Numbered from the stretch's first letter, positions 10,201 through 20,650 are shown. The stretch is DNA of 64,000 nucleotides from Pseudomonas entomophila (GCF_013523165.1 NZ_JAAMQI010000014.1:55706-119705); one strand, 5' to 3'. Translations and numbers: made by a program. Notes: generated from the letters alone by a model not told the origin.

Positions 10201-11364
10201 GTGCAGGTGCACACGGTGCGGTCCGGGTGCGACGATGTCAGTCAGGCGACCATCGGGTTCGCGGACGAAGTGCAGGTAGTGCCCGAGTGCATTTTCGATC
10301 CGCTGCAGTGGCACAGGCGTGTCGTCATTAGGCACTTCGCCGAAATAGAAAAACACGTTATCCAGTGTCTGCACCAGATAATGCCCACCTTGAGTCCGCA
10401 CCAGGTGAATGTTTTCGTGAGGGTGGTAGATGCTCTGCCCAGGCTCCAGGTCGATGAACGGGACCAGCCGACCCTGGTTGTCGGTGAGGTAGACGAACCC
10501 GCCGCAGCGGCTCAGGTGTTGCTCCCACGGCAGCATCCAGCCCTGGCCCAGCACGCTGTCGACGCTCAGGTCGCTAGCATAGAAACGGGTCCACGCCAGA
10601 GGCATCAGCCCTGGCAGCACGAAGTCGGTCTCGTCGACCAGCACTTTGCGGCCAGTGGACAGATCCACGGGGTTGCCAAGGAAACCGCCCACCACGCGCT
10701 CGATGGCCGGGCCGATGAGGTAGACGGTGGCCAGGTAGCTGGCGGCAATCGTCGCGCCGGTGCGCAGCGCGCAGGGCATGGCGGCCTTGAGGCCAGCCTG
10801 GATGCCCAAGCGGTAGACGGCGAACACCGAGCGCCCCATGCTGGCCATGACCATGAGGATGTCGACGCCCACACGCAGCGCGTTCGAGACCTCCTCCTCG
10901 ACCGGCAGGTAGCGGTAGGTACCGCCGCCGATGAACACGTTGTTGGAGCCGCTGGCGATCCGTGAGCCGCAGGTGAGCTTGTCGCCCCTGCGCGCGGCGG
11001 GCTTTCCATTGATGAAGACGTTGGTAGAACCTTCGGCCACCCGCACGGTAGGCGGATGCTTCTCGCACTTGGTCGTGCTGGCCGTGGCGAGCGCGGCATT
11101 GCGCCCGTTGATGAACACGTCCGGTGAACAGCCAGGCCGCTCGATCTGTCCGCTGGGTGAACTGGATAACGAGCCGAGGAATTCACCGGCCTGGGGCAAC
11201 AGCCCGGCGACGATGCCGACCAGCAACAGCCCACCGAAACCCAGCGTGCAGACACTGAAGGCAGCATAGCTGGCCAAGGCCAGGCCGATGACGGCACCGG
11301 TGAGAAACCCACCCAGCGCGCTAGTGTGTTCGATCTCGTCGTACAGGCGTGCCGCTTCGAACAT
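7204..11364 (-). CDS. Full-length PAAR-domain RHS effector (T6SS polymorphic toxin)
   Basis: Encodes about 1386 residues from the ATG at 11362-11364 (MFEAARLYDEIEHTSALGGF); an open frame continues upstream to 11652 without family resemblance. Residues 18-60 form two hydrophobic helices, and about 75-155 form a PAAR domain with repeated VFINGKPAARRGDK-like hairpins for docking on a VgrG spike. YD/RHS repeats occupy about 200-1270 and end in the RHS core motif DPIGVLGGSNTYQYAP and WIDPLGW (7543-7557), near the expected self-cleavage site. The last 113 residues are a distinct AT-rich tip containing DMHHVAQKHPAAQVIGNYDP and ALPRAEHKRIPTLKG, a His-rich HNH-like pattern suggesting a nuclease. No VgrG, Eag (DUF1795) chaperone or T6SS core gene is nearby in this window. 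Confidence 0.92.
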   Translation of the reverse strand: MFEAARLYDEIEHTSALGGFLTGAVIGLALASYAAFSVCTLGFGGLLLVGIVAGLLPQAGEFLGSLSSSPSGQIERPGCSPDVFINGRNAALATASTTKCEKHPPTVRVAEGSTNVFINGKPAARRGDKLTCGSRIASGSNNVFIGGGTYRYLPVEEEVSNALRVGVDILMVMASMGRSVFAVYRLGIQAGLKAAMPCALRTGATIAASYLATVYLIGPAIERVVGGFLGNPVDLSTGRKVLVDETDFVLPGLMPLAWTRFYASDLSVDSVLGQGWMLPWEQHLSRCGGFVYLTDNQGRLVPFIDLEPGQSIYHPHENIHLVRTQGGHYLVQTLDNVFFYFGEVPNDDTPVPLQRIENALGHYLHFVREPDGRLTDIVAPGPHRVHLHYDHPLGRLTDVKRVVDNVAVETLVRYRYDDHGQLNAVINRNGDTVRRFSYTDGLMTQHTNALDLTCDYRWEVLDGKPRVVEHWTGDGEHYHFRYDFTTRTRWTTDVLGRELEVQYNKDKRVIASRDFGGERYAMDMDEFGNLIGITLPDDNRLAFKYDEYSRLVEETDPLGRSIRYKHHLGTPLVTETRFPDGSVWKAQYDDEGTLLSETDPLGQVTEYLNSPDGLPHTIIDPTHKSKYLWWNSYAQVERFQDCSGKSTWYRYDERQHLVEVIDALQNVTRLERKPDGEVLRIAHPDGSKETFTYNALSQVLTHTDGKGQTTCLQRTARGLPSARQDANGEWVRYEYGKAIRLTALVNENNASYRFAYDASDRLSEEVRVDNLTRRFAYNVSGHLVRLDEIGYGENGERPERHTEFERDTIGRLVSRTNTDGQHLYTYDDSDRLLSIERQPTGRAKRTMGILPEKLEYAYDILGRLTQEITPGGILGYEYDPLDNLTTLTLPDGRKVNHLYYGSGHLHQINLDGQVISDIERDDLHREVYRTQGKLTSCFGYDAMGRKAWQYASTLPADKLSQVHNPGIHTELYVEHRYNPIHRRYEYDPAGELVRTLDKLRGETRYTYQANGQLHSRDTGSILSSEEFRYDAAGNRLDFNARQFARVADNRIAKWRNCEYRYDAWGNLIEKFSGPATEQRFEYDCENRLVKAETFVAGKLTATGHYSYDSLGRRVAKRVEIDGRVELKRFLWQGLRMLREETPGQNILYLYEPDSYVPLARIDQTEGEEQKLYYFHNDQIGTPLELTDNGGVTVWHATYRAWGETEKLLAEEVKQNIRFEGQYFDQETGLHYNTFRYYDPQIGRFITQDPIGVLGGSNTYQYAPSPASWIDPLGWACENTQRYEVGRFDVLQRNSKIGDKLDMHHVAQKHPAAQVIGNYDPKKAPSIALPRAEHKRIPTLKGSFTGNARDLLAKDIRDLRNYTNTPASAMLRLIELNKNMFPEAFLK

Positions 11365-11823
11365 GGGCCTAGCCTCGCGCGCAGTGGAAACGGGGCGAGA
11401 GGCAGCGTGCGGGTGTGTCGGGGAGTCGATCCATGGGTGAGGCCATCCTGTGGTCTGTCGCGTCGAGCGTCCTTGCGCGGCGGGTGCAGCTTGAACGTCG
11501 CCCTGGTCAGGCCTTGCGAACGGCGCTGACGGCAACGGTCGACTGCTGAAGAGGAAGCAGCGCAGTGGACGATGGAGTGTGACAACGAGACGAGCGCGAT
11601 GTTGCACCCAGCCGTTGTCGCTAAATCCACATACTGGCTGACGCAAAAACAAAGACCAGTCGTCCCGTTCCCAAGCAAGAGAAGGAAATTTCCTATGGAC
11701 GAGACTGACCGGTGAAGCACGCTCCCGACAGGCCTATCAAAGAACGCAGAGCCATTTACATACAGGACTCATAAGCCATCAGCTGATCGCGCCCGTCTGT
11801 TTCCTACGGATTCCTACGGACAA
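11365..11823. other. Spacer between RHS effector and guaA terminator
   Basis: About 460 bases with no gene I can support. It should contain the RHS promoter, reading leftwards. A tandem duplication of TTCCTACGGA lies at 11801-11820. No integrase, tRNA or clear att repeat was seen. Confidence 0.5.
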
Positions 11824-11849
11824 GAAAAAACCGGCCAAAGCCGGTTTTC
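11824..11849 (-). terminator. Rho-independent terminator of guaBA
   Basis: Stem AAAACCGGC (11827-11835) pairs with GCCGGTTTT (11840-11848) around a four-base loop. On the minus strand it is followed by a T-run, and it sits 15 bases after the guaA stop. Confidence 0.88.
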
Positions 11850-11863
11850 TCTACGCTACAGAA

Positions 11864-13441
11864 TCACTCCCACTCGATCGTCGCCGGCGGCTTGCTCGAC
11901 ACGTCGTAGGTCACCCGCGAGATCCCTTCGATCTCGTTGATGATGCGCCCGCTGACCGTCTCCAGCAGCTCGTACGGCAGGTGCGCCCAGCGAGCGGTCA
12001 TGAAGTCCACGGTCTCGACCGCGCGCAGGGCCACGACCCAGGCGTAGCGACGGCCGTCGCCGACGACGCCGACCGAACGCACCGGCTGGAACACCACGAA
12101 CGCCTGGCTGGTCTTGTGGTACCAGTCGGCCTTGCGCAGCTCTTCGATGAAGATGTGGTCGGCGCGACGCAGGATGTCGGCGTATTCCTTCTTCACTTCA
12201 CCCAGGATGCGCACGCCCAGGCCCGGGCCTGGGAAGGGGTGGCGGTAGACCATGTCGTACGGCAGGCCCAGTTCCAGGCCGATCTTGCGCACTTCGTCCT
12301 TGAACAGTTCACGCAGGGGCTCGACCAGCTTGAGGTTCATTTCCTCGGGCAGGCCGCCGACGTTGTGGTGGGACTTGATCACGTGGGCCTTGCCGCTCTT
12401 GGCGCCGGCCGACTCGATCACGTCGGGGTAGATGGTGCCCTGGGCCAGGAACTGGATGTTCTCGAGCTTGCTGGCTTCGGCATCGAAGATGTCGATGAAG
12501 GTACGACCGATGATCTTGCGCTTCTTTTCCGGGTCGGCTTCGCCGGCCAGGTTGTCGAGGAACTGGGCCTCGGCATCGGCGCGGATCACCTTGACGCCCA
12601 TGTTCTCCTTGAACATGGCCATGACCTGGTCGCCTTCGTGCAGGCGCAGCAGGCCGTTGTCGACGAACACGCAGGTCAGCTGGTCGCCGATGGCGCGGTG
12701 CAGCAGTGCGGCGACTACGGAGGAGTCGACACCGCCGGACAGGCCGAGCAGGACGTTGGCCGAACCGACCTGTTCACGCACCTGGGCGATGGCGTCTTCG
12801 ACGATGTTGGACGGGGTCCACAGGGCTTCGCAGCCGCAGATGTCCTGGATGAAGCGGGACAGGATGCGACCGCCCTGCTTGGTGTGGGTCACTTCCGGGT
12901 GGAATTGCACACCGTAGTAGCCACGGGCATCGTCGAACATGCCGGCGATCGGGCAGCTCGGGGTGCTGGCCAAGACGTGGAAGTCGGCCGGCAGTTGGGT
13001 GACCTTGTCGCCGTGGCTCATCCAGACGTCGAGCCCCAGCACGCCGTCGGCGTCGATGTGGTCTTCGATGCCGTCGAGCAGGCGGCTCTTGCCGACCACG
13101 TCGACACGGGCGTAGCCGAACTCACGCAGCTCGGAGCCTTCGACCTTGCCGCCCAGCTGTTCGGACATGGTCTGCATGCCGTAGCAGATGCCCAGCAGCG
13201 GCACGTTGAGGTCGAAGACGGCCTGCGGCGCGCGCGGGCTGTTGGCTTCGTGGACCGATTCGGGACCGCCCGCGAGGATGATGCCGCGCGGGTTGAACTC
13301 GCGAATCGCCTCGTCGGACATGTCGAACGGGTGCAGTTCGCAGTAAACGCCGATTTCGCGCACGCGGCGGGCGATCAGCTGGGTGTACTGGGAACCGAAA
13401 TCCAGGATCAGGATGCGGTGGGCGTGGATGTCGAGGGCCAT
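11864..13441 (-). CDS. guaA: GMP synthase (glutamine-hydrolysing)
   Basis: A 525-residue protein converting XMP, ATP and glutamine to GMP, the last step of guanine nucleotide synthesis. The class I glutamine amidotransferase domain (about 10-200) has the nucleophile Cys in GICYGMQTM and the His/Glu pair in HPEVTH. The ATP-pyrophosphatase domain carries the PP-loop GLSGGVDSS, and the C-terminal dimerisation domain ends in PPATIEWE. The start at 13439-13441 ([20 protein letters not shown]) matches the usual family length; an open frame upstream of it is unrelated. It lies 190 bases downstream of guaB on the same strand and ends at a strong terminator, so the two probably form an operon. Confidence 0.98.
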   Translation of the reverse strand: MALDIHAHRILILDFGSQYTQLIARRVREIGVYCELHPFDMSDEAIREFNPRGIILAGGPESVHEANSPRAPQAVFDLNVPLLGICYGMQTMSEQLGGKVEGSELREFGYARVDVVGKSRLLDGIEDHIDADGVLGLDVWMSHGDKVTQLPADFHVLASTPSCPIAGMFDDARGYYGVQFHPEVTHTKQGGRILSRFIQDICGCEALWTPSNIVEDAIAQVREQVGSANVLLGLSGGVDSSVVAALLHRAIGDQLTCVFVDNGLLRLHEGDQVMAMFKENMGVKVIRADAEAQFLDNLAGEADPEKKRKIIGRTFIDIFDAEASKLENIQFLAQGTIYPDVIESAGAKSGKAHVIKSHHNVGGLPEEMNLKLVEPLRELFKDEVRKIGLELGLPYDMVYRHPFPGPGLGVRILGEVKKEYADILRRADHIFIEELRKADWYHKTSQAFVVFQPVRSVGVVGDGRRYAWVVALRAVETVDFMTARWAHLPYELLETVSGRIINEIEGISRVTYDVSSKPPATIEWE

Positions 13442-13631
13442 GGGGAACTCTCTGGTGCAGCCGGGGCATCGAGGCACGGGCCGCAAGTTGATCGGGGAAA
13501 CGGGAAAAGCAGCTGCAAGCGATGAGCGGCAAACTGCAACTGCTGTGTGGATGCGGTAACTGCGCATGGCGCACCTACCGCCGTACCTTCTTGTGGCTTA
13601 CCGCCTACAGCGTGCCGCTCGATGTGGGCCT

Positions 13632-15209
<1,578 letters not shown>

Positions 15210-15342
15210 TCAATCCCTGCGCCAAGGTATCAACGGGGTCATGGGCCCGCAGCGTCCACAAATCCGTCACTGCGCAGGCGCATGGATCGACACTAGGCTT
15301 CAGGCGTCGAGCTTTGGACGTGTAGCCTGCGCTTCCCTCCCC

Positions 15343-15891
15343 TTACCGCGCCACGCTCACCACCGCCACCGGCTGGTCGAGCCAGTCGGCGAACTGCTCG
15401 AGAAACGCAGGCGTGAAGCCCGCGTCGCCCCAGTTGTTGAAGATGAAGCCCAGGTTGGAGAACGCGCATGGCTGCAGGAACAGGAAGCCATTGATGTCGT
15501 CTTCGAATCCGCACAGGGGGCAGGTGAAGTTGTCGGTGAGGCCCGGCATCCACTCCTCCAGGCTGTCGAACAGCGGCTCGCCTACCTCGCGCCGGCACTG
15601 CGGGCAACCGGCCTCTTCGAGAAACCCGTCGGTCGGCGTATAGATGCAGCGCTTGAGGACCACCTCCACGCCGTTGACCGGTTGCCCCAACGGCAGCCTC
15701 TGCGGGTGCAGGGCGATCGCGCGCGCCCCTTCGGCCAAGGCGTGCCCCATGTGGAGGCCGGTACTGCCACAGGTGCTGAGGGCTTCTTCGACGATGTTCT
15801 CGCGCACCAGCCAGCGCAGGATCGCCCGTGCACGGGCTTCATGGGCGACGAGGGTCGACTGCCGGGGGACAAGGATGCGTTGCGAGTTCAT
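15343..15891 (-). CDS. Conserved protein with two CxxC zinc-ribbon motifs, function unknown
   Basis: About 182 residues from MNSQRILVPRQSTLVAHEAR; an in-frame ATG at 15925-15927 is an alternative, and neither has a strong ribosome binding site. The C-terminal half has CPQCRREVG and CPLCGFED, two CxxC knuckles likely to bind one zinc, then an aromatic-rich tail (NLGFIFNNWGDAGFTPAFLE). No signal peptide or membrane segment is seen. The protein looks like a Pseudomonas-conserved hypothetical lying between guaB (same strand, 241 bases downstream) and the divergent xseA. I do not recognise a function. Confidence 0.75.
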   Translation of the reverse strand: MNSQRILVPRQSTLVAHEARARAILRWLVRENIVEEALSTCGSTGLHMGHALAEGARAIALHPQRLPLGQPVNGVEVVLKRCIYTPTDGFLEEAGCPQCRREVGEPLFDSLEEWMPGLTDNFTCPLCGFEDDINGFLFLQPCAFSNLGFIFNNWGDAGFTPAFLEQFADWLDQPVAVVSVAR

Positions 15892-16058
15892 GGGCGATGA
15901 GCAGCCTGGCGTACGGGAAAGGGCCATGGATTCTACCGCGAGCGTCTGTGTCGAGGTAGCGACCGTTCGGCACGGGGCCGCTGGCCACCTGCCCGGCCCT
16001 GCGGCCGCCACGATCACGTGCTGTTGCAGCGCCTCGCCGGGACGTTATGATGCCCGGC

Positions 16059-17438
16059 ATGATCAAAGACCCTTTCGAACGACTCGGCCTGGACCGTGAG
16101 GTCCTCACCGTCAGCCAGCTCAACGGCCGCGCACGCGTGCTGCTCGAGGACGTGTTCCGCTCCATCTGGGTGGAGGGCGAGATTTCCAACCTCGCCCGGC
16201 CGGCGTCCGGGCACCTCTATTTCACCTTGAAGGACAGCGGCGCCCAGGTGCGCTGCGCGCTGTTCCGGCAGAACGCCGCCCGAGTGCGTCAGGCGCTGCG
16301 TGACGGCCTGGCGGTGCGGGTGCGGGGCAAAGTCTCGCTGTTCGAAGGGCGCGGCGACTACCAACTGATCCTCGACACGCTCGAGCCGGCCGGCGACGGT
16401 GCCCTGCGCCTGGCGTTCGACGCCCTGAAGGAAAAACTCGGCGCCGAAGGGCTGTTCAGCGCAGAACGCAAGCGCGCCCTGCCGGCCCACCCGCGGCGCA
16501 TCGGCATCGTCACCTCGCCCACCGGCGCGGTGATTCGCGACATCATCAGCGTGTTCGGCCGCCGTGCGCCGCAGGTGGAGCTGAACCTGATCCCCACCGC
16601 CGTGCAGGGCCGCGACGCCATCGGGCAGATCGTCAAGGCGCTGCAGCGGGCCGATGCACAGGGCTTCGACGCACTGATCCTGGCCCGTGGCGGCGGCTCG
16701 CTGGAAGACCTCTGGTGCTTCAACGAAGAAGCCGTCGCCCGCGCCATCGCCGCCTGCGTCACGCCCATCGTCAGCGCCGTGGGCCATGAGACGGATGTCT
16801 CGATCAGTGACTTCGTGGCCGACGTGCGTGCGCCGACGCCGTCGGCGGCGGCCGAACTGCTCGCGCCCGACAGCAGCGGGCTGCGCCAGACCCTCGAGAG
16901 CCTGGAGCGGCGCCTGCTGCTGCGCATGCGCAACCGCCTGGCCCACGACCACCTGCGCCTGGACGGCCTGACCCGGCGCCTGCGTCACCCGGGCGAGCGT
17001 CTGCGGCAGCAGGCCCAGCGCCTGGACGACCTGGACATGCGCCTGCGCCGGGCCTTCACGCTGCACCTGCGTCATCAACACCAGCACCTGGAGCGCTTGC
17101 AAGCTCGACTGGGCGCGCAACACCCCGGCCGCACCTTGACGTTACTCGGCCATCGCCTGGACGCACTGGCCGAGCGCCTGCCGCGGGCCATGCGCGACGT
17201 GCTCAAGGACCGTCGCCAACGGCTCCAGTCGCAGGTGCAGACGCTGCAAGTGGTCAGCCCGCTGGCGACCCTGGCGCGGGGCTACAGCATCCTGCTCGAC
17301 GAGAAAGGCCACGCCATCCGCAGCGCGGCCGACACCCACACCGGCCAGCGCCTGACCGCTCGCCTGAACGATGGCGAATTGAAGGTGCGCGTCGAAGACA
17401 ACCACCAGACGCCCGTCACCCTCTCCCTTCTGGACTGA
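16059..17438 (+). CDS. xseA: Exodeoxyribonuclease VII large subunit
   Basis: A 459-residue catalytic subunit of ExoVII, which degrades single-stranded DNA in both directions during repair. The N-terminal OB-fold (DVFRSIWVEGEISNLARPAS) is followed by the nuclease domain with GHETDVSISDFVADVRAPTP, containing conserved Asp and His residues, then a long coiled coil (about 270-400) that assembles XseB subunits. I chose MIKDPFERLGLDREV at 16059; an in-frame ATG at 16047 adds four residues. It is divergent from the zinc-ribbon gene and ends 3 bases before the peptidase gene. Confidence 0.96.
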   Translation: MIKDPFERLGLDREVLTVSQLNGRARVLLEDVFRSIWVEGEISNLARPASGHLYFTLKDSGAQVRCALFRQNAARVRQALRDGLAVRVRGKVSLFEGRGDYQLILDTLEPAGDGALRLAFDALKEKLGAEGLFSAERKRALPAHPRRIGIVTSPTGAVIRDIISVFGRRAPQVELNLIPTAVQGRDAIGQIVKALQRADAQGFDALILARGGGSLEDLWCFNEEAVARAIAACVTPIVSAVGHETDVSISDFVADVRAPTPSAAAELLAPDSSGLRQTLESLERRLLLRMRNRLAHDHLRLDGLTRRLRHPGERLRQQAQRLDDLDMRLRRAFTLHLRHQHQHLERLQARLGAQHPGRTLTLLGHRLDALAERLPRAMRDVLKDRRQRLQSQVQTLQVVSPLATLARGYSILLDEKGHAIRSAADTHTGQRLTARLNDGELKVRVEDNHQTPVTLSLLD

Positions 17439-17441
17439 CCC

Positions 17442-18269
17442 ATGCCCCGGCTTATCGCTCCCCTGCTCGCCCTCGCCCTGTTGCTGGTCGGTCCTTGCGC
17501 CCAGGCCAGCTACATCGCCCGCCAACTGAACAAGCCGGTGCCCGGTGGCGTCGCCGTGGTCGACCTCGGCCCTTCGGCACAGGCTCCCAGCGCGCGCTTC
17601 GAGGGCAAACCGGTGCTGGTGGTCAAGGAGCAGGACACCTGGCTGGCGATCGTCGGTATCCCCCTGACCCGCAAGCCCGGTCAGGCGGTGGTGACGCAAG
17701 GGTCGCGCAGCCTGCCGTTCGTGGTGGGCAGCAAGCAGTACCCTGAGCAGCACATCACCTTGAAGAACAAGCGCCAGGTCAATCCAGCGCCTGACGACTT
17801 GAAGCGGATCGAGCGCGAACTGGCCGAGCAGATCACCGCCTACCGCAGCTTCAGCCCGGTGCTGCCCAGCAACCTGCTGCTGGACAAGCCGGTCAACGGC
17901 CCCCTCTCGAGCAAGTTCGGCGTGCGGCGCTTCTTCAATGGCGAAGAACGCAACCCCCATGCCGGTCTGGACTTCGCGGTGCCTGCGGGCACGCCGATCA
18001 AGACGCCGGCCAATGGCAAGGTGATTCTCATCGGTGATTACTTCTTCAACGGCAAGACGGTCTTCGTCGATCACGGCCAAGGGTTCATCAGCATGTTCTG
18101 TCACCTGTCGCGCATCGACGTGAAGAACGGCCAAGCCCTGCGACGCGGCGAAGTGGTCGGTCGGGTAGGCTCGACCGGACGGGCCACCGGGCCGCACATG
18201 CACTGGAACGTGAGCCTGAACGATGCACGGGTGGACCCGGCGATCTTCATCGGGGCGTTCCAGCCCTGA
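17442..18269 (+). CDS. M23-family peptidoglycan endopeptidase, secreted
   Basis: A 275-residue protein with a Sec signal peptide (MPRLIAPLLALALLLVGPCAQA, cleavage after AQA) and a C-terminal LytM/peptidase M23 domain. The zinc ligands are visible: HAGLDFA (HxxxD) and HMHWNVS (HxH), with the typical GRVGSTGRATGPHMHW context. Active metal ligands suggest a true endopeptidase rather than a degenerate EnvC-type activator. It begins 3 bases after xseA and is probably co-transcribed, a pairing seen in other pseudomonads. Likely periplasmic cell-wall remodelling. Confidence 0.92.
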   Translation: MPRLIAPLLALALLLVGPCAQASYIARQLNKPVPGGVAVVDLGPSAQAPSARFEGKPVLVVKEQDTWLAIVGIPLTRKPGQAVVTQGSRSLPFVVGSKQYPEQHITLKNKRQVNPAPDDLKRIERELAEQITAYRSFSPVLPSNLLLDKPVNGPLSSKFGVRRFFNGEERNPHAGLDFAVPAGTPIKTPANGKVILIGDYFFNGKTVFVDHGQGFISMFCHLSRIDVKNGQALRRGEVVGRVGSTGRATGPHMHWNVSLNDARVDPAIFIGAFQP

Positions 18270-18810
18270 GGCCTCGAATGTTGCGAAAAGGACCGGCGGT
18301 GGTGTGAAAGCGTTCGATGGTCTGCCGAAGGGAAGCCGCTGACTTCACAGGTTCTAGAGACCCGATGCCGGTCAAGCGGTCCTTGCAGGAAACTGTGGCG
18401 AAGCGACTGACGCCATCGCGGGCAAGCCCGCTCCCACAGGTCGCCTGCTGCCAGGTGGAGTGCAGCGCTGATTCGTCAGACTACCGCGGGCGTGTGTGGG
18501 AGCGGGCTTGCCCGCGATAGGGCCCATGCGCCCCCGTCTTTCTCATCGATACCTTCAAGAAAGAGACCCACCGCCTTGCCGCCGACACATGAACCAGCAC
18601 GCCGCGAGCGTTCCGGCAGAGGTTGCCAAATCAGCGAATCCTGGGCCGCCAGCCAGCATGTCTTCGAGCACGGCAAGTCTTGCGCAATAAAAATTACAAT
18701 TTTTTGTCAAACAAGCCTGGCAACTTGGCCTCATGCAGGCTTTCAGGCCATTCCTATCAATTTTTTCACGATGCTTGCCATTCTCTGCGGCTGTGGTTAG
18801 GGTTGAGCTC
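18270..18810. other. Gene-free spacer with REP elements upstream of the leuA leader
   Basis: About 540 bases without a supported protein gene. It holds the inverted REP pair at 18415-18518 and an AT-rich patch at about 18685-18720. A TTGCCA hexamer near 18776 with TAGGGT 17 bases further could be a promoter, but it is weak and unproven. Confidence 0.5.
18415..18518. repeat. Inverted pair of Pseudomonas REP sequences
   Basis: ATCGCGGGCAAGCCCGCTCC begins at 18415, and its inverted counterpart (TGTGGGAGCGGGCTTGCCCG) begins at 18495. Each unit forms its own GC stem (GCGGGC/GCCCGC), and the two together make a BIME-like structure. The same unit recurs at 36800 and 37263. Confidence 0.9.
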
Positions 18811-18888
18811 ATGAACAGTCCACTCACCCTCATCCTGCTCCGCCAGCATCGCAGCCTTTCCCTGGTCAGCGCACGACTACCGGGTTGA
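18811..18888 (+). CDS. Candidate leucine-rich leader peptide upstream of leuA
   Basis: A 25-codon frame encoding MNSPLTLILLRQHRSLSLVS followed by ARLPG and TGA at 18886-18888, 74 bases before leuA. Seven of 25 residues are Leu (five of them CTC or CTG, one CTT, one CTA), four clustered at positions 5-10, which is the composition expected of a leucine-responsive attenuator peptide. GGTTGAG just upstream could be a weak ribosome binding site. No textbook terminator with a T-run was found between it and leuA, so the mechanism is uncertain. Whether it is translated is inference. Confidence 0.5.
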   Translation: MNSPLTLILLRQHRSLSLVSARLPG

Positions 18889-18962
18889 GCCGCGTTACCC
18901 CGCTTTCGACCGGTTATCGTCTGGCAGGCCCGATCACGGCCGCTCATTAAAGGATTGCACCC

Positions 18963-20636
18963 ATGTCCATGCTCAAAGACCCTTCTCGCAAGTACCACGC
19001 GTTCCCGACCATCGACCTGCCCGACCGCACCTGGCCGTCGAAGGCCATCACCCAGGCGCCGATCTGGTGCAGCTCCGACCTGCGTGATGGCAACCAGTCG
19101 TTGATCGAACCGATGGACTCGGCGAAGAAGCTGCGTTTCTGGCAGACCCTGGTGCAAGTGGGCGTGAAGGAAATCGAAGCCTCCTTCCCCTCCGCCTCGC
19201 AGACCGATTTCGACTTCGTGCGCACGCTGATCGAAGACGGACACATCCCGGACGACACCACCATCCAGGTGCTCACCCAGGCCCGTGAAGACCTGATCGC
19301 GCGCACCTTCGAGTCGCTGCGTGGCGCCAAGCAGGCCATCGTCCACCTGTACAACGCCACCTGCCCGTCGTTCCGCCGCATCGTCTTCAACCAGGACAAG
19401 CAAGGCGTCAAGGACATCGCGGTCAATGCCGCCAAGCTGTTCGTCAAGTACGCCGCGCAACAGCCCGAGACGCGCTGGACGTTCCAGTACTCGCCGGAAA
19501 CCTTCAGCGCCACCGAGCTGGAATTCGCCAAGGAAGTCTGCGATGCGGTGATCGAGGTGTGGAACCCGACGCCCGAGCACAAGATCATCCTCAACCTGCC
19601 GGCGACCGTCGAAGTGGCCACGCCCAATGTCTACGCCGACCAGATCGAGTGGTTCTGCCGCAACGTCAACCGCCGCGACAGCGTGATCATCAGCCTGCAC
19701 ACCCACAACGACCGCGGCACCGGCATTGCGGCCACCGAGCTGGGCCTGATGGCGGGGGCCGACCGCGCCGAAGGCTGCCTGTTCGGCAATGGCGAGCGCA
19801 CCGGCAACGTCGATCTGGTGACCCTGGCCCTGAACCTCTACACCCAGGGCATCGACCCGCAGCTGGACTTCTCGGACATCGATGGCGTACGCAAGGTCGT
19901 CGAGGAGTGCAACCAGCTCCCCGTCCACCCCCGTCACCCGTACGTGGGCGACCTGGTCCACACCGCGTTCTCCGGCTCGCACCAGGACGCCATCCGCAAA
20001 GGCATGAGCAAACAGCAGGACGGCGAATGGTGGGAAGTGCCCTACCTGCCGATCGACCCAGCCGACATCGGCCGCAGCTACGAGGCCGTGATCCGCGTCA
20101 ACAGCCAGTCGGGCAAAGGCGGCATCACCTACCTGCTCGAGCAGGAATACGGCATCAGCCTGCCGCGTCGCATGCAGATCGAATTCAGTCAGGTGGTCCA
20201 GGGTGAAACCGACCGCCTGGGTCTGGAAATGACAGCCCAGCAGATCTACAGCCTGCTGCAAAAGGAATACCTGCAAGCCAATACCCCCTATGCGCTGGTC
20301 AGCCACCGCCTGCGGGAAGAAAACGGCCACAGCGCCGTGGAAGTAGACGTCGCCGGGGAAGGCGAAACCACCCTGAAATGGTCCGGCAAGGGCAATGGCG
20401 CCCTGGAGGCCCTGGTTGCCGGCCTGCCGGTGGCGGTCGAGATCATGGACTACAACGAGCACGCCATCGGCGCGGGCACTCACGCCAAGGCCGCCGCCTA
20501 CATCGAGCTGCGCGTGGCAGGTGGACGTCCGGTGCACGGGGTGGGCATCGATGAAAACATCACCACGGCCAGCTTCAAGGCGCTGTTCAGCGCGTTGAAC
20601 CGCTCGCTGAGCCAGCAGCAGGCCAAGGCGGCCTGA
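18963..20636 (+). CDS. leuA: 2-isopropylmalate synthase
   Basis: A 557-residue enzyme condensing acetyl-CoA with 2-oxoisovalerate, the first committed step of leucine synthesis. It is the longer LeuA type 2 form. The catalytic barrel holds [15 protein letters not shown] (metal-binding Asp) and [20 protein letters not shown] (HxH metal ligands). The C-terminal about 130 residues, with [18 protein letters not shown], form the LeuA allosteric dimer domain that senses leucine. AAAGGA seven bases before the ATG is a good ribosome binding site. It is transcribed alone and ends at a bidirectional terminator. Confidence 0.97.
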   Translation: MSMLKDPSRKYHAFPTIDLPDRTWPSKAITQAPIWCSSDLRDGNQSLIEPMDSAKKLRFWQTLVQVGVKEIEASFPSASQTDFDFVRTLIEDGHIPDDTTIQVLTQAREDLIARTFESLRGAKQAIVHLYNATCPSFRRIVFNQDKQGVKDIAVNAAKLFVKYAAQQPETRWTFQYSPETFSATELEFAKEVCDAVIEVWNPTPEHKIILNLPATVEVATPNVYADQIEWFCRNVNRRDSVIISLHTHNDRGTGIAATELGLMAGADRAEGCLFGNGERTGNVDLVTLALNLYTQGIDPQLDFSDIDGVRKVVEECNQLPVHPRHPYVGDLVHTAFSGSHQDAIRKGMSKQQDGEWWEVPYLPIDPADIGRSYEAVIRVNSQSGKGGITYLLEQEYGISLPRRMQIEFSQVVQGETDRLGLEMTAQQIYSLLQKEYLQANTPYALVSHRLREENGHSAVEVDVAGEGETTLKWSGKGNGALEALVAGLPVAVEIMDYNEHAIGAGTHAKAAAYIELRVAGGRPVHGVGIDENITTASFKALFSALNRSLSQQQAKAA

Positions 20637-20650
20637 GCCACCAAGGCATG

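Noticed and set aside
10192..10965. Long plus-strand frame opposite the PAAR region
   Set aside because: Antisense of the PAAR and early YD region; His/Val/Asp-rich composition typical of shadow frames.
1691..11364. Regularly spaced repeats that might suggest a CRISPR or tandem array
   Set aside because: The repeats encode YD/RHS motifs inside reading frames and vary in spacing; there are no constant short repeats with unique spacers.
11365..11652. 96-residue N-terminal extension of the full-length RHS protein
   Set aside because: Low-complexity Arg/Pro-rich translation with no family match; the family N-terminus begins at MFEAARLYDE, ATG 11362-11364.
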